From Mesorhizobium loti (GTDB lineage: Bacteria; Pseudomonadota; Alphaproteobacteria; Rhizobiales; Rhizobiaceae), in NCBI RefSeq assembly GCF_013170705.1, contig NZ_CP033334.1, positions 6,673,501 to 6,737,500 on the forward strand: DNA of 64,000 nucleotides. Reading direction: 5' to 3'. Position numbers and translations under genes: made by a program. Positions 51,383 through 63,675 of this stretch are shown piece by piece. The notes under the pieces were generated by a model, which made no database searches, had not been told where the DNA came from, and saw only the letters and a list, made by a program, of their open reading frames with translations. The stretch's first letter is position 1. Every line of letters begins with the position of its first letter.

Positions 51383-51429
51383 CAACTGGGGAAATCGATT
51401 TGTTCGATAGAAACATTTACGAAATGGAT
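51383..51429 (-). promoter_or_regulatory. nod box of the RTX-prsDE operon
   Basis: The minus strand reads ATCCATTTCGTAAATG, TTTCT, ATCGAACAAATCGATTT and CCCCAGTTG. Aligned with the nodA box it keeps ATCCAT, CGT, ATG, ATCGAA, CAAA, CGATTT and CC at the same spacing. The GG of GTGGATG is replaced by AA. Confidence 0.78.
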
Positions 51430-51633
51430 GTGTGGCATCGGCTTCGTCCTTCTGCCTAGCAAGCAGTTGCCGGTCTCGATGGCGGCAGGCGACCTGGCTA
51501 CTCAGCCGACCGGTCTGGAAAAGTCGGTTCGTCAAACCGGACGAACCATGGTCCAGCGGTCAGAGGGCAGCGGCGGTTACGCCGTCACCCGACTGACGCT
51601 CCCGCAACTTCAGTAGTTTGAAAGGGCTAATTC

Positions 51634-51748
51634 ATGTGCAAGAAGCTTTCTTTGGTCCGCCGCGCTCGTGCTTGTTCTCACGGTCCCAGCTCGCGCAGCA
51701 GGCTCCGGCATGCCCTGTGAACAGCCGCTGCAGCAGATTCTGGCCCTG
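51634..51748 (+). pseudogene. trbC: trbC 5' scrap (right copy)
   Basis: MCKKLSLVRRA followed in another frame by LVLTVPARAAGSGMPCEQPL and QQILAL is the signal peptide and start of the TrbC pilin, as in the left copy except Cys for Trp. It ends where the transposition ATPase relic begins. Confidence 0.75.
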
Positions 51749-51749
51749 T

Positions 51750-52528
51750 TGTGCCGTTCAGAAATTATCTGTCGCTGTCCGGAATCAAGCCGGTCGTGCC
51801 GGCGCTCGTGCAAAAGCTTAACGCATCGCTGCCGCACGACATCACACGAAAGCGTGGTCTCGTTCCGGGGAAGACGAATGCCCCCAATGCCGCTGGTAAG
51901 GGCAGCGCAGTTCTGGAGAAGGTGGCAAAGCGCGCGAAGGGAGGTGTTCTCACCATAGATGACAATCGCTTCGTAGGCGTCGGCTCCATCAACGTTTTGT
52001 TCGACACCGATCCTTACGCAGTCCTCCCGCGTCGGTTGCCCGATCTCGAAACGCATGCCGATACGGCTTTCGAGCTGATCCATAGCGTGGGTATCACGCC
52101 TCGTGCCCGCTAAACGATGAGTGTTGCCAGCGAGCAGCAAAGCGAAACCGCAGTACTCCTGAAGATGCAGCAGCTCTCGCAATACGGCGGGTGTGAAGTT
52201 CTGATATTCGTCCACCAGCAACGCACGCGTCGCGCCGTATCGGGCATCCAAAAAGTTGATGCAATCCTGTCGCAAGGTCGTATGTGAACTTGCTGTCCTT
52301 TTGGACGCCGTAGGCGTCGTGCAGCATCTGCAGCATCGGCCTGATAGCCTTGCTATGCTACGCAACCTCACAACAGGCAGCTCCGGTTTGGGCAGCTATC
52401 CACCCGAGTGCTACAGTCTTTCGGAGCTCGGCTTTACCGACCGCAAGCACCGGACATTGCATCTTGGCCGCCATATCGAAGGCGGCGCGCACACTGAGCG
52501 CAGCGCGGGCTTCAACGAACATCGTCAT
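51750..52528 (-). pseudogene. Transposition AAA+ ATPase relic (MuB/TniB/TnsC-like)
   Basis: ATG 52528, overlapping an upstream stop (ATGA), gives MTMFVEARAALSVRAAFDMA, then a P-loop-like VLAVGKAELRKTVALGW where the canonical GxxGxGKT is spoiled (Gly to Arg). After a stop and a frame change come MLQMLHDAYGVQ, TLRQDCINFLDARYGATRAL, LVDEYQNFTPAVLRELLHLQ (Walker B DE), GFALLLAGNTHR (sensor 1) and QLESRIGMRFEIGQPTREDC. It belongs to the target-selecting ATPases of Mu- and Tn7-like transposons, and is inactive. Confidence 0.7.
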
Positions 52529-52743
52529 CCGACGATCCTCTTCACCAAGTCCATCCGAGCGGCTATGCGCTCGTTTTGTTCGCGTCGGCGCTCTTCGGAG
52601 CTCGAAGGCTTCTTCCGCATGACGGTCCGCGCCGGCCGCTCAGACGGATCGAACGACACTTTGCCCATCGGTTCGTTGGGGATGCGAAGATGCAGATCTG
52701 TATCATGGCCTGGACAGCACGAATCTCGAGCATATTGAAGCAC
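52528..52743 (-). pseudogene. Tail of a transposase-type gene upstream of the ATPase
   Basis: A charged C-terminal stretch (PMGKVSFDPSERPARTVMRK, then KPSSSEERRREQNERIAARM) ends with a stop that overlaps the ATPase start, as in transposase A-B operons of Mu-like elements. The catalytic part is missing; the assignment rests mainly on the coupling. Confidence 0.4.
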
Positions 52744-52869
52744 GCTGGCGACCTTTTTTTGAGTTGCGTCGTAGGGAAGCCAAGGCCTCTGTTCAAACTT
52801 TAGCTGAGGTCAATGCCGAAGACGCCCATTGGGAATGGGGCAAGAAGCGCTGGCTGCGCTGAACGACCC

Positions 52870-53404
52870 GTCCTGATCGATTTCTTCGCAGCTTGGGCGA
52901 CAGCATCACGTAGCGGTCCTTCTGGCCTTTGCCCTGCTCGACGCGGATGACCATTCTCTGGCTGTCGATGCCCGCGGGCTTCAGCCGAACCGCTTCCGAG
53001 ATGCGCAAGCCGGCGGCATAGCAAGTGGTCAGGATGGCGTGGTGTTTGACGTCGAGGACGCAACCGAGGAACCGCTGAAATTCCTCGGGACTGAGAATGA
53101 TCGGCAGCTTTTGCGACTTCTTGGGAAGCGGCAGGACCTCTTCAAGCGCCCAGTCCCTTCCGAGCGTCACTTTGTAGAGAAAACGCAGCGCCGCAATGGA
53201 GATGTGGATCGAGCCGGGGGCCAGCTTCTTCTCGTTGGTCAAATAGACCTGATAGGTCCGAATGTCCTCGCGCCCGAGCAAGTCCGGCGACTTGCTAAAA
53301 TAGCGGGCGAACAGCGACACCTGTTGCAGATACGACAGCTGGGTGTTGAGCGCGAAGTTGCGCACCTCCATGTCCTCGCTCATGCGCTGGCGAAGTTGGG
53401 TCAT
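52870..53404 (-). pseudogene. Truncated tyrosine recombinase
   Basis: ATG 53404 (AAGGAG upstream) opens a SAM-like core-binding domain (LNTQLSYLQQVSLFARYFSK) and the catalytic part up to the first active Arg (CYAAGLRISEAVRLK) and the lysine hairpin (VEQGKGQKDRYVMLS). After that the reading leaves the family, so the HxxR and Tyr are lost. It is of the type found with IS91-like and rhizobial mobile elements. Confidence 0.83.
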
Positions 53405-53597
53405 GACAAGCTCCTTTGTCGGATGGAATGGGCTGCAAGCAGCCACTCCATGCTGACGCAGTCGGAGCTTGTTGTGGACACATGACCAGCGCGACAGACG
53501 ACGTGATCAACACCACGCCGTCGGCACACACCCTCCTTGCCGCTCCGCAATCGCGGAGCGGGTTAGTCCAATGGCACCTTATGCCGACATCGGCATA

Positions 53598-53870
53598 AGG
53601 TGCATTTCGCCCGCAACGTGCTCGCCCATGCCGGCAAGAGCGGCCGCCGCGTCGTCTCGGCCTTCATCGCCACCGCCTTCGTCCAGGAGACGGCCGAGGC
53701 GGCAAGCCTGCAGTGGCGCGCCGTCGCCGACCAGATCCGCCCGAAGGTGCCGAATCTCGCCGCCATCATGGACGAGGCCCAGCACGACGTGCTCGCCTAC
53801 ATGAGCTTCCCCAGGGAGCACCGCGTCAAGCTGCACTCGACGGATGACATCGACAAGCCTGATTTCGGCT
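53598..53870 (+). pseudogene. IS256-family (Mutator) transposase fragment
   Basis: HFARNVLAHAGKSGRRVVSA, FIATAFVQETAEAASLQWRA, VADQIRPKVPNLAAIMDEAQ and HDVLAYMSFPREH match the middle part of IS256-type transposases (VHFMRNALAHAGK...DVLAFM.FP..H). Both ends are missing. Confidence 0.85.
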
Positions 53871-54294
53871 TTTTGGCTTTTTCGACTCCTGTTCGTTTCT
53901 TTGTTCGGCTTCAGGTGAGCCTGTTTCTTCGTCCCGGCCCACAGGATTTCCCGTGCGAGCGTGTCGAGACGCCGTCAAGGCTGGCCGGTGCGGTGGCGGC
54001 ACGGCGGCTGCGAGGTTTCAAGGCCACGCCTTGACGGCGTCGAGCACGGCGCCAGTCTGGAGCGGACCGAGACGGCGGTCGTGCCGGCACATTCCCTATG
54101 CTATATTTGTCCGGCATGGATGATCACGTGGCAAAGAGTGGTGCAGGGGATGAGAGTGCCGCCACGCAGCCTTATAGTCGGTCCTCCTTTGTGGCGTCCG
54201 TGCGCCGCTTCGGCCCGCGTGGCCGCCAATGCCCAACCATCAGCTCGTAGGCACGCTCGGCATTCTCGGCCGCGGCTTTCTCGCTGTTTCGCAA
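53871..54294 (+). other. Gap between IS relics
   Basis: No gene recognised. Short frames only; the right part abuts the end of an IS110-type element. Confidence 0.35.
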
Positions 54295-55320
54295 CTACTT
54301 CACGTTGTAGGCGTAAGCCGAACCGCGGCGACCGACACCGCGCTCCCCCGGCGCGCCAGCCTTAAGAGCGAGCTGCCTCTGCTTTGCCGCCACCAGCGCC
54401 GGGCGAGCCCAGAAGCAGTCCTGCTCCTTTGTCAGCAGATGCCAGATCAACACCGCGAGCTTGCGGGCGACCGCCACGGCTGCGACCTGATGGCCACGCT
54501 TGTTGCGGATGCGCAGGAAGAAGGCCCTGAGCGGTCCGGGCGCCTTCGCCGCCGCCCAGGCGGCCTCGACCAGCGTGGCGCGGGCATGGGAACGCCCATG
54601 TTTGCTGATCCGGCCATATTGCGCCAAGCCAAGACCAGATTGGCGCACACGCGGATTGAGGCCGAAGTAGCTCACCAGCCTCTGCGGCTCGCGGAACCGC
54701 CGGATGTCGCCGACGGCGGCCATGATACCGCTCGCGACGATTGCATTGACGCCGGTGATCGTCTGAAGCCGCCGGACTTGCACATCATCAACCGCTTCCC
54801 GGGCGATGTCGCGATCGAGGTCAGCCAGATGCTCGGCCAGGCGGTCGATCTCGCGGATGTGGCGGGCGATAGCAGCCCGCTCGTCGTCGGGGAGCACCTG
54901 CTGCTCGAGCCAGGCGCGACCCCGACGGTTGAACAGATCGGCATGCGGGCACTTCGGCACGAGGTGCGCCTGCAGGATGCCATGCACCTCGTTCTTCACG
55001 CGCGTGCGGTGCCGCACGACCTGGTTGCGCCGCGCGACGAGGCGGCGAAGCCGCTCAGTCCGCTCATCGGGAACCCAGACCTCCGGCAGAAAGCCGCTGG
55101 CATGGAGCTGCGCCAGAACCCCGGCATCGATCTTGTCGGTCTTGATCCTGGCATGGGCGATCGCCTTCACCTGCATCGGGTTGGCGACAATCACCCGGCC
55201 GACATAGGGCGACAGAACCCGCACCACCGCCATGGCGTTGCCCGTAGCCTCGAGGCGCTGGTCCCTGAAAGCCCGACCGGCAGTTATGCCCGCCGCATCT
55301 GGTTTCTTATGAATGGCTGA
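54295..55320 (-). pseudogene. IS110-family transposase lacking its N terminus
   Basis: A long open frame reads LEATGNAMAVVRVLSPYVGR, ARIKTDKIDAGVLAQLHASG, LRRLVARRNQVVRHRTRVKN, LQTITGVNAIVASGIMAAVG, RLVSYFGLNPRVRQSGLGLA and HARATLVEAAWAAAKAPGPL. It is related to the copy at 44.1-45.2 kb but keeps the region deleted there. The first 70 or so residues, with the catalytic DEDD aspartate near the start, do not match; the frame upstream of 55320 is unrelated, so it is probably inactive. Confidence 0.85.
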
Positions 55321-55988
55321 CGGGCGCGCGTCTCGATCTGCCCGACGCCGATGCCGGACGCTACGTTCCGGTTGTCGATCCCGAGCTGCGGTGGTCCGGG
55401 ACCCGAGAAGACCGCTTCGCGCTACCGCATAAGGGACAATCTCCTGGGCACGCATGAGTTCTGCCCTCTGGGATTCCGCAAAGACACTCGAAAGATCATC
55501 GGCCTTGAACTGTCGCCGCACGCGGCGGCAATCATAGGGGACGTGCCGCGTGACCTCCTTGCTCGCACCGCCGCCTTTCCCCGCTCTGACCAATGACGAG
55601 GCGCGGCGGATCGAGGCGATCTATGCGCAGACCAGCGCGCGGCAGAAGCCTTTCACTGGACTGCCGGTCGACCCTTGCGTTATCGCCGAACTCGGGACGT
55701 CAAGTTCTGGAGCAAACCGGACAAGCCAAAGGTGTGTCGGGAATGCTGCTGCGCCACGGCAGTGACTTCTGCATCGTCTATACGCATACATACGCAGTGG
55801 CGGACTCAGCGCCTCAGCGGTCGAACATGCGCGACAAGTCGCGTGCAAAGTCATCTTTGGGACCCTGACAACAAGGTACGTGCGCTCAATCGGGTCCACC
55901 TCATTCACAAAACCGGCTCGGTGGGGTAGTGGGAACGCAGAGAAATCTCCGGTCGCAGCCTTACCCGGTCAAAACAAGGACTCAAACC
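55321..55988 (+). other. Decayed coding-like stretch before queC
   Basis: Plus-strand pieces in changing frames look protein-like (DNLLGTHEFCPLGFRKDTRK, LELSPHAAAIIGDVPRDLLA, then ARRIEAIYAQTSARQKPFTG) but I cannot name the family. The last 100 bases must hold the queC promoter. Confidence 0.4.
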
Positions 55989-56687
55989 ATGAATGCCCTC
56001 GTCATCTGCTCCGGCGGATTGGACTCTGTTTCGCTCGCTCACAAGGTGGCGACCGAGCAGAAACTCATTGGCCTGCTTTCGTTCGATTACGGCCAGAGGC
56101 ACAAAAAGGAACTCGGCTTTGCCGCCATCTGCGCCAAACGGCTGGGTGTTCCGCACCAGATCGTCGATATCCGCGATGTTGGCCGGAACCTGAGCGGCTC
56201 GGCGCTGACTGACAATGTGGACGTGCCCGACGGGCACTATGCCGAAGACTCCATGAGGATCACGGTGGTGCCGAATAGGAACGCTATCATGCTGGCCATC
56301 GCCTTCGGGGTTGCCGCCGCGCAGAAGGCCGATGCGGTGGCCACTGCCGTCCACGGCGGAGATCATTTCATCTATCCCGATTGCCGGCCCGCTTTTATCG
56401 ACGCCTTTCAGACGATGCAGAACCATGCGCTCGCAGGCTACGCCGATATCTGCCTGTACGCTCCGTATGTGAATATCTCGAAGGCCGACATCGTCAGCGA
56501 GGGGGCAAAGTACGCCACACCGTTCGAGGCGACGTGGTCCTGCTACAAGGGCGGTGCACGTCATTGCGGTCGCTGCGGGACATGCGTCGAACGGCGCGAA
56601 GCATTCGATCTGGCCGGCATCACCGACCCGACAGATTATGAGGACGCAGACTTCTGGCTCCACGCTATCCAGACAAGGAGCGCGTAA
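55989..56687 (+). CDS. queC: QueC, 7-cyano-7-deazaguanine synthase
   Basis: The enzyme (232 residues) turns 7-carboxy-7-deazaguanine into preQ0 with ATP and ammonia. It shows the PP-loop SGGLDSVSLAHK, FDYGQRHKKEL, PNRNAIMLAIAFGVAA and the zinc cluster SCYKGGARHCGRCGTCVERR. It opens a queCDE operon and overlaps queD by one base. Confidence 0.96.
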   Translation: MNALVICSGGLDSVSLAHKVATEQKLIGLLSFDYGQRHKKELGFAAICAKRLGVPHQIVDIRDVGRNLSGSALTDNVDVPDGHYAEDSMRITVVPNRNAIMLAIAFGVAAAQKADAVATAVHGGDHFIYPDCRPAFIDAFQTMQNHALAGYADICLYAPYVNISKADIVSEGAKYATPFEATWSCYKGGARHCGRCGTCVERREAFDLAGITDPTDYEDADFWLHAIQTRSA

Positions 56688-57043
56688 TGTTCCGCATTAC
56701 CAAAGAGTTCCACTTCTCGGCCTCGCATCAGCTCACCTCCTTGCCACCAGGTCATCAGTGCGCACGTCTGCACGGCCACAACTACATCGTTGTAGTGGAG
56801 CTTTCGGGTGGCGAACTGGACGAACACGGCTTTGTGCGCGACTACCAAGATCTGGCGGCGTTCAAGCACTACATCGATGGGACCTTCGACCATCGGCATC
56901 TTAACGACGTGCTGGGGCATGACCATGCCACAGCGGAATACCTGGCCAGGCACTTCTACGACTGGTGCAAGGTGCGGCTACCCGAAACCTCCGCCGTGCG
57001 GGTGAGCGAGACGCCGAAAACCTGGGCGGAATACCGGCCATGA
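56687..57043 (+). CDS. queD: QueD, 6-carboxytetrahydropterin synthase
   Basis: The 118-residue enzyme of the PTPS family makes 6-carboxytetrahydropterin from dihydroneopterin triphosphate. Zinc histidines are in FSASHQL and LHGHNY, the catalytic cysteine in [10 protein letters not shown], and the Asp-His pair in FDHRHLND. It overlaps queC (TAATG) and queE (ATGA). Confidence 0.95.
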   Translation: MFRITKEFHFSASHQLTSLPPGHQCARLHGHNYIVVVELSGGELDEHGFVRDYQDLAAFKHYIDGTFDHRHLNDVLGHDHATAEYLARHFYDWCKVRLPETSAVRVSETPKTWAEYRP

Positions 57044-57777
57044 CTTGCGCGTTGCATCCCGGAATCCGGGTGAGCGAGATTTTTGGGCCGACCATTCAGG
57101 GCGAAGGCGTGCTGATCGGCTTGCCGACGGTGTTCGTAAGAACCGGCGGGTGCGATTATCGCTGTTCCTGGTGCGACAGCCTGCATGCGGTGGACCGTCG
57201 CTTCCGCCATGATTGGGAGATGATGACTCCCGAGGCGGTTTGGCAAAAGGTCATTGCACTTTCCGGCGGTCAGCCCGTGATGGTATCGCTATCGGGCGGC
57301 AATCCGGCCATCCAGCCGCTTGGCCACTTGATCGACCGCGGGCATGGTGAGGGCTACCGTTTTGCATTGGAAAGCCAAGGTTCGGTGTCTAAGCAATGGT
57401 TCGCGGACCTCGACGTGCTGGTACTCAGCCCCAAGCCGCCCTCAAGTGAAATGACGACAGATTGGGCCGCGTTCGACGCCTGCTTAGAGGCGGCGCAGGC
57501 TAAGCCGCAGATGGCGCTCAAGCTTGTCGTCTTCGACGAAGATGACTATGCCTATGCCAAAGACGCCGCGGCGCGCTACCCCCAATTACCCGTCTATCTG
57601 CAGCCCGGCAATCACACGCCGCCGCGTCCCGGCAACGAAGACGGTTTCATCGACTTTGCCGGTGTGATGAGGCGCATGGAATGGCTGGTTGAAAAGGTGA
57701 CCCGTGACAGGTGGTTCGAGGCGCGTGTGCTGCCGCAGCTTCATGTTCTGCTCTGGGGAAACAAACGGGGCGTCTAG
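57040..57777 (+). CDS. queE: QueE, 7-carboxy-7-deazaguanine synthase
   Basis: This 245-residue radical-SAM enzyme contracts the pterin ring. Its cluster motif is [12 protein letters not shown], after [20 protein letters not shown]. The SAM-binding glycine motif [12 protein letters not shown] and the C-terminal [12 protein letters not shown] are typical. ATG 57040 overlaps the queD stop. It ends 14 bases before a queF stump. Confidence 0.95.
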   Translation: MTCALHPGIRVSEIFGPTIQGEGVLIGLPTVFVRTGGCDYRCSWCDSLHAVDRRFRHDWEMMTPEAVWQKVIALSGGQPVMVSLSGGNPAIQPLGHLIDRGHGEGYRFALESQGSVSKQWFADLDVLVLSPKPPSSEMTTDWAAFDACLEAAQAKPQMALKLVVFDEDDYAYAKDAAARYPQLPVYLQPGNHTPPRPGNEDGFIDFAGVMRRMEWLVEKVTRDRWFEARVLPQLHVLLWGNKRGV

Positions 57778-57791
57778 CCGAAGGGGAAGGA

Positions 57792-57945
57792 TTGCCGACG
57801 ACGAGCAAGCCAGACATCTATAGCAATCTCACCCAACTGGGCGGCAGCAGCGTCGTTCCGGAAAGCCCCGAAAACACCGTGCTGGAAAAGGCACCGAATC
57901 CGCATGAGGGCTCGCCTTATTGGGGGCGCTTCACCGCTCCTCTGG
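57792..57945 (+). pseudogene. queF: queF 5' stump
   Basis: From TTG 57792 (GGAAGG upstream) about 50 codons match the start of QueF, preQ0 reductase: NLTQLGGSSVVPESPENTVL, EKAPNPHEGSPYWGRFTAPL. The catalytic CPVTGQPD region and all the rest are gone. preQ0 made by QueCDE would need a QueF encoded elsewhere. Confidence 0.87.
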
Positions 57946-58063
57946 AGCGTGACTTGCTCTCGATACTACCATGCTTTTCCGCTGGGTTTGTTTGGTCGCC
58001 CCGATCACCGCTGCGGGCCGAATGCGCTTGACAAAATAGCGCCGGCCCGTTCAAACTTGAGGC

Positions 58064-61113
<3,050 letters not shown>

Positions 61114-61280
61114 GATTGCGGCCACCACGCTGGCCGAGCTGCTTGCCGCACTCGACTATGAAGGCGAATGGCTGGCGACGGCCGTCAACAGCGACCTCGT
61201 GCACCGGGCCAATCGGGCGGAGTTCCGGTTGAGCGACGGCGACCGGATCGAAATCCTCTCACCCATGCAGGGAGGCTAGC

Positions 61281-62054
61281 ATGTTCGAGCTTCTCGGAAC
61301 GTCGCTTCCCTCGCGGCTGCTTCTCGGCACGGCTCAATATCCTTCACCGGCCATCCTTGCCGATGCGGTCAAGGCGTCGGGCACATCGGTGGTGACAGTC
61401 TCGTTGCGGCGTGAGATGGCAGGCGGGAGGGCCGGCGAAAAATTCTGGTCGTTGATCCGCGCGCTCGGCACGAGAATCCTTCCGAACACTGCCGGCTGCC
61501 ACTCCGTCAAGGAAGCGGTCACCACCGCGAACATGGCGCGCGAAGTGTTCGGCACGAGCTGGATCAAGGTCGAAGTGATCGGCAACCAGGACACGCTGCA
61601 ACCGGACGTGTTCGGCCTGGTCGAAGCCGCGCGCATCCTGTGCGAAGACGGTTTTACGGTATTTCCCTATACCACCGACGACCTTGGTGTCGCCGAGCGG
61701 CTGCTGGATGCGGGCTGCAAGGTTTTGATGCCTTGGTGCGCACCGATCGGTTCCGCCCTCGGCCCGGTCAACATCATGGCACTGCGCTCGATGCGCGGAC
61801 ATTTCCCTGGCGTCCCGCTGATTGTGGATGCGGGGCTCGGACGACCGTCGCACGCGACAACCGTCATGGAACTCGGCTTTGACGGCGTGCTGCTGAACAC
61901 CGCGGTCGCCAGAGCGGCTGATCCGGTCGGCATGGCGCGCGCTTTCGGCAAGGCTGTCGAGGCCGGTCGTGAAGCTTACAGCTCGGGAATGCTCGAACCG
62001 CGCGACGTCGCCGCGCCATCGACGCCGACAATTGGCAGGGCAGTTTTTTCATGA
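61281..62054 (+). CDS. thiG: ThiG, thiazole synthase
   Basis: The 257-residue TIM-barrel enzyme condenses deoxyxylulose phosphate, dehydroglycine and ThiS-thiocarboxylate. The catalytic lysine is in [43 protein letters not shown] and [20 protein letters not shown] complete the family pattern. It starts one base after thiS and overlaps thiE. Confidence 0.96.
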   Translation: MFELLGTSLPSRLLLGTAQYPSPAILADAVKASGTSVVTVSLRREMAGGRAGEKFWSLIRALGTRILPNTAGCHSVKEAVTTANMAREVFGTSWIKVEVIGNQDTLQPDVFGLVEAARILCEDGFTVFPYTTDDLGVAERLLDAGCKVLMPWCAPIGSALGPVNIMALRSMRGHFPGVPLIVDAGLGRPSHATTVMELGFDGVLLNTAVARAADPVGMARAFGKAVEAGREAYSSGMLEPRDVAAPSTPTIGRAVFS

Positions 62055-62656
62055 AGCTCGATCCGTTCTATCTGATCGTCGATAGTGCAGCCTGGATCGA
62101 GCGGCTGGTCCCACTCGGAGTCCGGCTTGTGCAACTGCGCATCAAGACCGTGTATCAGGCCGGGTTGCGCACCGAAATCCGGAAGGCGAAGGCCCTGTGT
62201 GCCGAGCAACAATGCCAGCTCATCGTCAACGACCATTGGCGCCTGGCAATCGAGGAAGGCTGCGACTTCGTGCATCTCGGCCAGGACGATTTGCAGACCG
62301 CCGACCTCTTGGCGATACGCGCAGCCGGCTTGAGGCTCGGACTGAGCACACATGATGACATTGAGCTGGAAACGGCGATGGCCGCCGGGCCGGACTATAT
62401 CGCGCTTGGGCCCATCTACCCGACCATCCTGAAGAAGATAAAATGGGCGCCGCAGGGACTCGAACGGATCAGAGAATGGAAGCATCGGGTAGCGCCAATC
62501 CCATTGGTCGCCATTGGCGGTCTCAACCCTGACAGGCTCAACGGTGTTTTCGCGGCGGACGCCGATAGCGCGGCAGTGGTCACCGATATCACGCTGAATG
62601 CCGACCCCGAGGCGCGTACGCGAGAATGGATCAAAAAGACGGAGCGATGGCGCTGA
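62051..62656 (+). CDS. thiE: ThiE, thiamine-phosphate synthase
   Basis: This 201-residue enzyme joins the pyrimidine and thiazole halves. Recognisable blocks are [11 protein letters not shown] (usual VQLRxK), [38 protein letters not shown] and LVAIGGLN. It overlaps thiG by 4 bases and thiD by about 30. Confidence 0.94.
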   Translation: MKLDPFYLIVDSAAWIERLVPLGVRLVQLRIKTVYQAGLRTEIRKAKALCAEQQCQLIVNDHWRLAIEEGCDFVHLGQDDLQTADLLAIRAAGLRLGLSTHDDIELETAMAAGPDYIALGPIYPTILKKIKWAPQGLERIREWKHRVAPIPLVAIGGLNPDRLNGVFAADADSAAVVTDITLNADPEARTREWIKKTERWR

Positions 62657-63417
62657 GGCGGGAACCGCATGTCCTTGTCGTTGGCGGATCGGACTCCAGC
62701 GGTGGAGCTGGCATTGCCCGCGATATAGAAACGGTTTCCGCCTTCGGGCTGCGCAGTTGTCTTGCCATCACCGCCGTGACAGTCCAGACGCACTCGGCTG
62801 TCGAGCACGTCAAGCTTGTGCCGTCGGAGCTTGTCGCCGCTCAGATGCGCGCCGCGTTCGCTGCCAACGATGTCGCGGCCGTCAAGATAGGCATGATTGG
62901 GACATCGGCGGCTGTTGAGGCAGTCGGCGCTGTTTTGGTCAACCGCCAAGTGCCTGTGGTACTCGACCCGGTCCTGGCCTCTACCTCGGGACGCAATCTG
63001 CTGCCGGACGATGCCATTAATATGCTGCGCCACGATCTGATGCCGATCTGCCGGCTTGTAACGCCTAACCTGGTCGAGCTGGCTGCGTTTACCGGCTCGT
63101 CACCGGCCGCGGACGAAGAAGGGGCTTGTCGTCAGGCTGAAGAGCTATCGAGGACGGTGAGGACCGCCGTACTCGTCAAGGGCGGCCATGTACAAGGAAC
63201 CCGTTGCGTCGACGTGCTTTTGCAGCCGAACCAACCTGCAGTTCGGTTTGAGGCGCCCCGCTTGCCGCGAGGGATGCGCGGAACGGGTTGCATGATGGCC
63301 AGCGCAGTCGCCGCCTCGCTTGCTCTTGGAGCGTCGCTGAAAGCGAGCGTGCGCCAAGCCAAGCAACATGTTTTCGATGCGCTTGCCGGATCGAAGGATA
63401 TCGGGCCGATAAGCTGA
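62626..63417 (+). CDS. thiD: ThiD, hydroxymethylpyrimidine (phosphate) kinase
   Basis: The ribokinase-fold enzyme (263 residues) phosphorylates HMP and HMP-P. It has VVGGSDSSGGAGIARDIET, ITAVTVQ, VVLDPVLASTSGRNLL, LVTPNLVEL, LVKGGH and the anion hole RGTGCMMASAVAASLA. ATG 62626 or ATG 62647 may be used; both lie inside thiE and neither has a strong ribosome site. It ends the thi operon. Confidence 0.94.
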   Translation: MDQKDGAMALRREPHVLVVGGSDSSGGAGIARDIETVSAFGLRSCLAITAVTVQTHSAVEHVKLVPSELVAAQMRAAFAANDVAAVKIGMIGTSAAVEAVGAVLVNRQVPVVLDPVLASTSGRNLLPDDAINMLRHDLMPICRLVTPNLVELAAFTGSSPAADEEGACRQAEELSRTVRTAVLVKGGHVQGTRCVDVLLQPNQPAVRFEAPRLPRGMRGTGCMMASAVAASLALGASLKASVRQAKQHVFDALAGSKDIGPIS

Positions 63418-63426
63418 TCGGCCCGA
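63401..63426 (+). terminator. 10-base-pair hairpin at the end of thiD
   Basis: TCGGGCCGAT, loop AAGCTG, and ATCGGCCCGA form a perfect stem that includes the thiD stop codon. No T run follows, so it may need Rho or serve as a transcript end guard. Confidence 0.55.
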
Positions 63427-63675
63427 ACGTATCCAACGATCCGATCAAGTCTGGCAGGCGATCGTGGGTCTACTCCTAGGACATGAAGGCCCTATCAGGG
63501 TGAGAATGCGGCATACACGGTCGCTTTCGCCTATGAACAACACGCCGCTTTGAGGAGGAAGCCGCATGCCTCTGTGCCAACCGGTTGATGGGTCATCCGA
63601 AACCCGCACCTAGTCGTCGCTAGCGACAGCATGCCGCTTGGCACGTTGTTGGGTGAGCGAACGTTCGAACCGGGG

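Noticed and set aside
54229..55320. 363-codon plus-strand frame
   Set aside because: It is the mirror of the IS110 transposase on the minus strand, whose motifs are unmistakable.
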